From NCBI RefSeq assembly GCF_020085105.1, contig NC_058058.1:5305675-5369674 (forward strand): a stretch of 64,000 bases of DNA. The letters are read 5' to 3'. The stretch comes from Siniperca chuatsi (Eukaryota > Chordata > Actinopteri > Centrarchiformes > Sinipercidae). Shown here one piece after another: positions 63,201-64,000 of the stretch. The notes under the pieces are model-generated. The model was not told the DNA's origin. It ran no database searches and saw nothing but the letters and a program-made list of their open reading frames with translations. The first letter of the stretch is position 1; every line of letters starts with the position of its first letter. Both the position numbers and the translations under genes were made by a program.

Positions 63201-64000
63201 AGTTTGCATTCACATGTTGAAGTGATGGTGAACTGCGCCTGTGTTTTACCTGTATTTGAGGGGTGCAATGCAGACACTATCATGGTGGTGGCAGTGTGGG
63301 GTCCAGCTACAAATGACTGCGTGGAGGCAGTGGGGACCAGTGTGCCTTGAGGGGTGGTGATCACTAACCCCGCTAAGAGGAAAAGAGAAACTGTGATGTG
63401 GCCGTCCATTTGGTCAAAACAAACATTTTACATAAATTCTCTTGGCATTTTAGGCTACCATTAGTTACTAAGAGTAACTAACAATATGTGCACTGTCCAA
63501 ATAACCTTCATTACAGACGCTGCCAATATTTAAAGCCACAAAAATACTTTGTATAAGGGTCAAAGCCACAGCACTAACACATTAGACTTATCACAATGCT
63601 AATTTTTTCTTACAAATGATTCCTATCAATATTCTTTAACAACCTGTACCTTAAAACTGCTGCTTAGAACCTGTTAATACTGATATTGAATACATAGAGA
63701 CTTTTCTGGATACAAAGAAAATTGTTCAGATAAAGATTTGTAGCAGCTGCAGTTGAATATTTATAGTGTTCCTGACTCTCATGCACCCATCTTAAAGTGA
63801 TACCAACAAACAAACATAAGACAATACAGAAATGGCAAATGGAGTGTGGGATGTCATGATTCAGGCAGGAAAAAGGACACAGCAGCCCACTCACCTGCAG
63901 TCATGATACCCGTAGAGGGAACAGGCACAACGGTGATGTTCTGGGAGGTGTGCGACTGGTGCAGTTGTCCCCCGACCACACTTAAAGGTGCGCTGCCGCT
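57281..64000 (-). CDS. ZNF384-like C2H2 zinc-finger transcription factor (CIZ/NMP4 family), 3' part
   Basis: A nuclear DNA-binding factor of the ZNF384/ZNF362 family. Exons on the minus strand: 64000-63895 (continues off the right edge), 63372-63250, 62663-62500, 62372-62296, 62086-61862, 60318-60151, 59105-59027, 58616-58458, 57694-57281; phases agree and give 504 aa. Seen: a Thr/Ser/Val-rich region; an AT-hook-like [22 protein letters not shown]; an acidic NDEDD linker; then eight C2H2 fingers beginning [17 protein letters not shown] and ending [10 protein letters not shown]; a Gly/Arg-rich tract; and the family C terminus [15 protein letters not shown]. Fingers 2-3 and 4-5 come from two near-identical tandem exons, as in human ZNF384, which also has eight fingers; this favours ZNF384 over ZNF362. 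Human-type Ala/Gln repeats are absent. Which fish paralogue this is remains open. Confidence 0.92.
59731..59948. mobile_element. 218-bp repeat with perfect 15-bp target duplication
   Basis: Flanked by the direct repeat TATGATTTTAATTAT (59,716-59,730 and 59,949-59,963). The inside is partly palindromic: TTTCAGTCATTGTTTGG and AAGCTACTCTGTGTTA on the left pair with TAACACAGAGTAGCC and CGACTGAAAG on the right. It is a familiar fish interspersed repeat. A 15-bp duplication points to insertion by a LINE-type (SINE-like) mechanism, although the inverted internal structure is unusual for that. It lies in the intron between two zinc-finger exons. Confidence 0.7.

Overview
This window is vertebrate nuclear DNA, almost certainly from a spiny-rayed (percomorph) teleost. 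Its genes are split into short exons with GT-AG introns, the spacers are AT-rich and full of microsatellites and fish-type dispersed repeats, and the gene set is that of the teleost MHC class I core region. Order and strand: MHC class I heavy chain (-, partial, runs off the left edge), tapasin/tapbp (+), daxx (+), zbtb22 (-), kifc1 (-), and a ZNF384-type C2H2 zinc-finger gene (-, partial, runs off the right edge). Gene models were built by hand, by joining reading frames through matching splice phases. The four complete genes close without a frame conflict: tapbp 450 aa in 8 coding exons, daxx 749 aa in 10, zbtb22 792 aa in 4, kifc1 632 aa in 16.

Region by region. 1-4,632: MHC class I leader and alpha-1 exons with an interferon/SXY-type promoter; the 3' part of the gene lies outside the window, and what is visible of intron 2 holds a degenerate repeat array. 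4,633-8,185: spacer between two divergent immune promoters. 8,186-14,600: tapbp with an ETS/IRF composite element. 14,600-27,450: daxx with long introns, one holding a palindromic DNA element. 27,450-36,321: gene-poor spacer, with probable 3' UTRs of daxx and zbtb22 and a hAT-type miniature element with a perfect 8-bp target duplication. 36,322-43,080: zbtb22. 44,100-54,180: kifc1 with cell-cycle-type promoter motifs and a GC-AG intron. 54,180-57,280: spacer with a possible transposon that has inverted ends. 57,281-64,000: ZNF384-like gene with a duplicated zinc-finger exon.

How the genes relate. The class I heavy chain and tapasin act together: tapasin bridges empty class I molecules to the TAP peptide transporter in the ER, and both genes carry interferon-type elements close to their start codons. 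DAXX (H3.3 chaperone and SUMO-binding corepressor), ZBTB22, KIFC1 (minus-end kinesin-14) and the zinc-finger gene are nuclear or mitotic housekeeping genes that are long-standing MHC neighbours in vertebrates (DAXX, ZBTB22, TAPBP and KIFC1 are also neighbours in human 6p21).

I found no wholly new system. The observations most worth following are the cysteine pattern of this tapasin (no counterpart of human Cys95, but an Ig-type cysteine pair that human lacks), the GC-AG intron next to the kinesin motor, the near-identical tandem zinc-finger exons, and several structured mobile elements, one nested inside another. No retrovirus-like, Polinton-like or toxin remnants were recognised, and no tRNA, rRNA or CRISPR.
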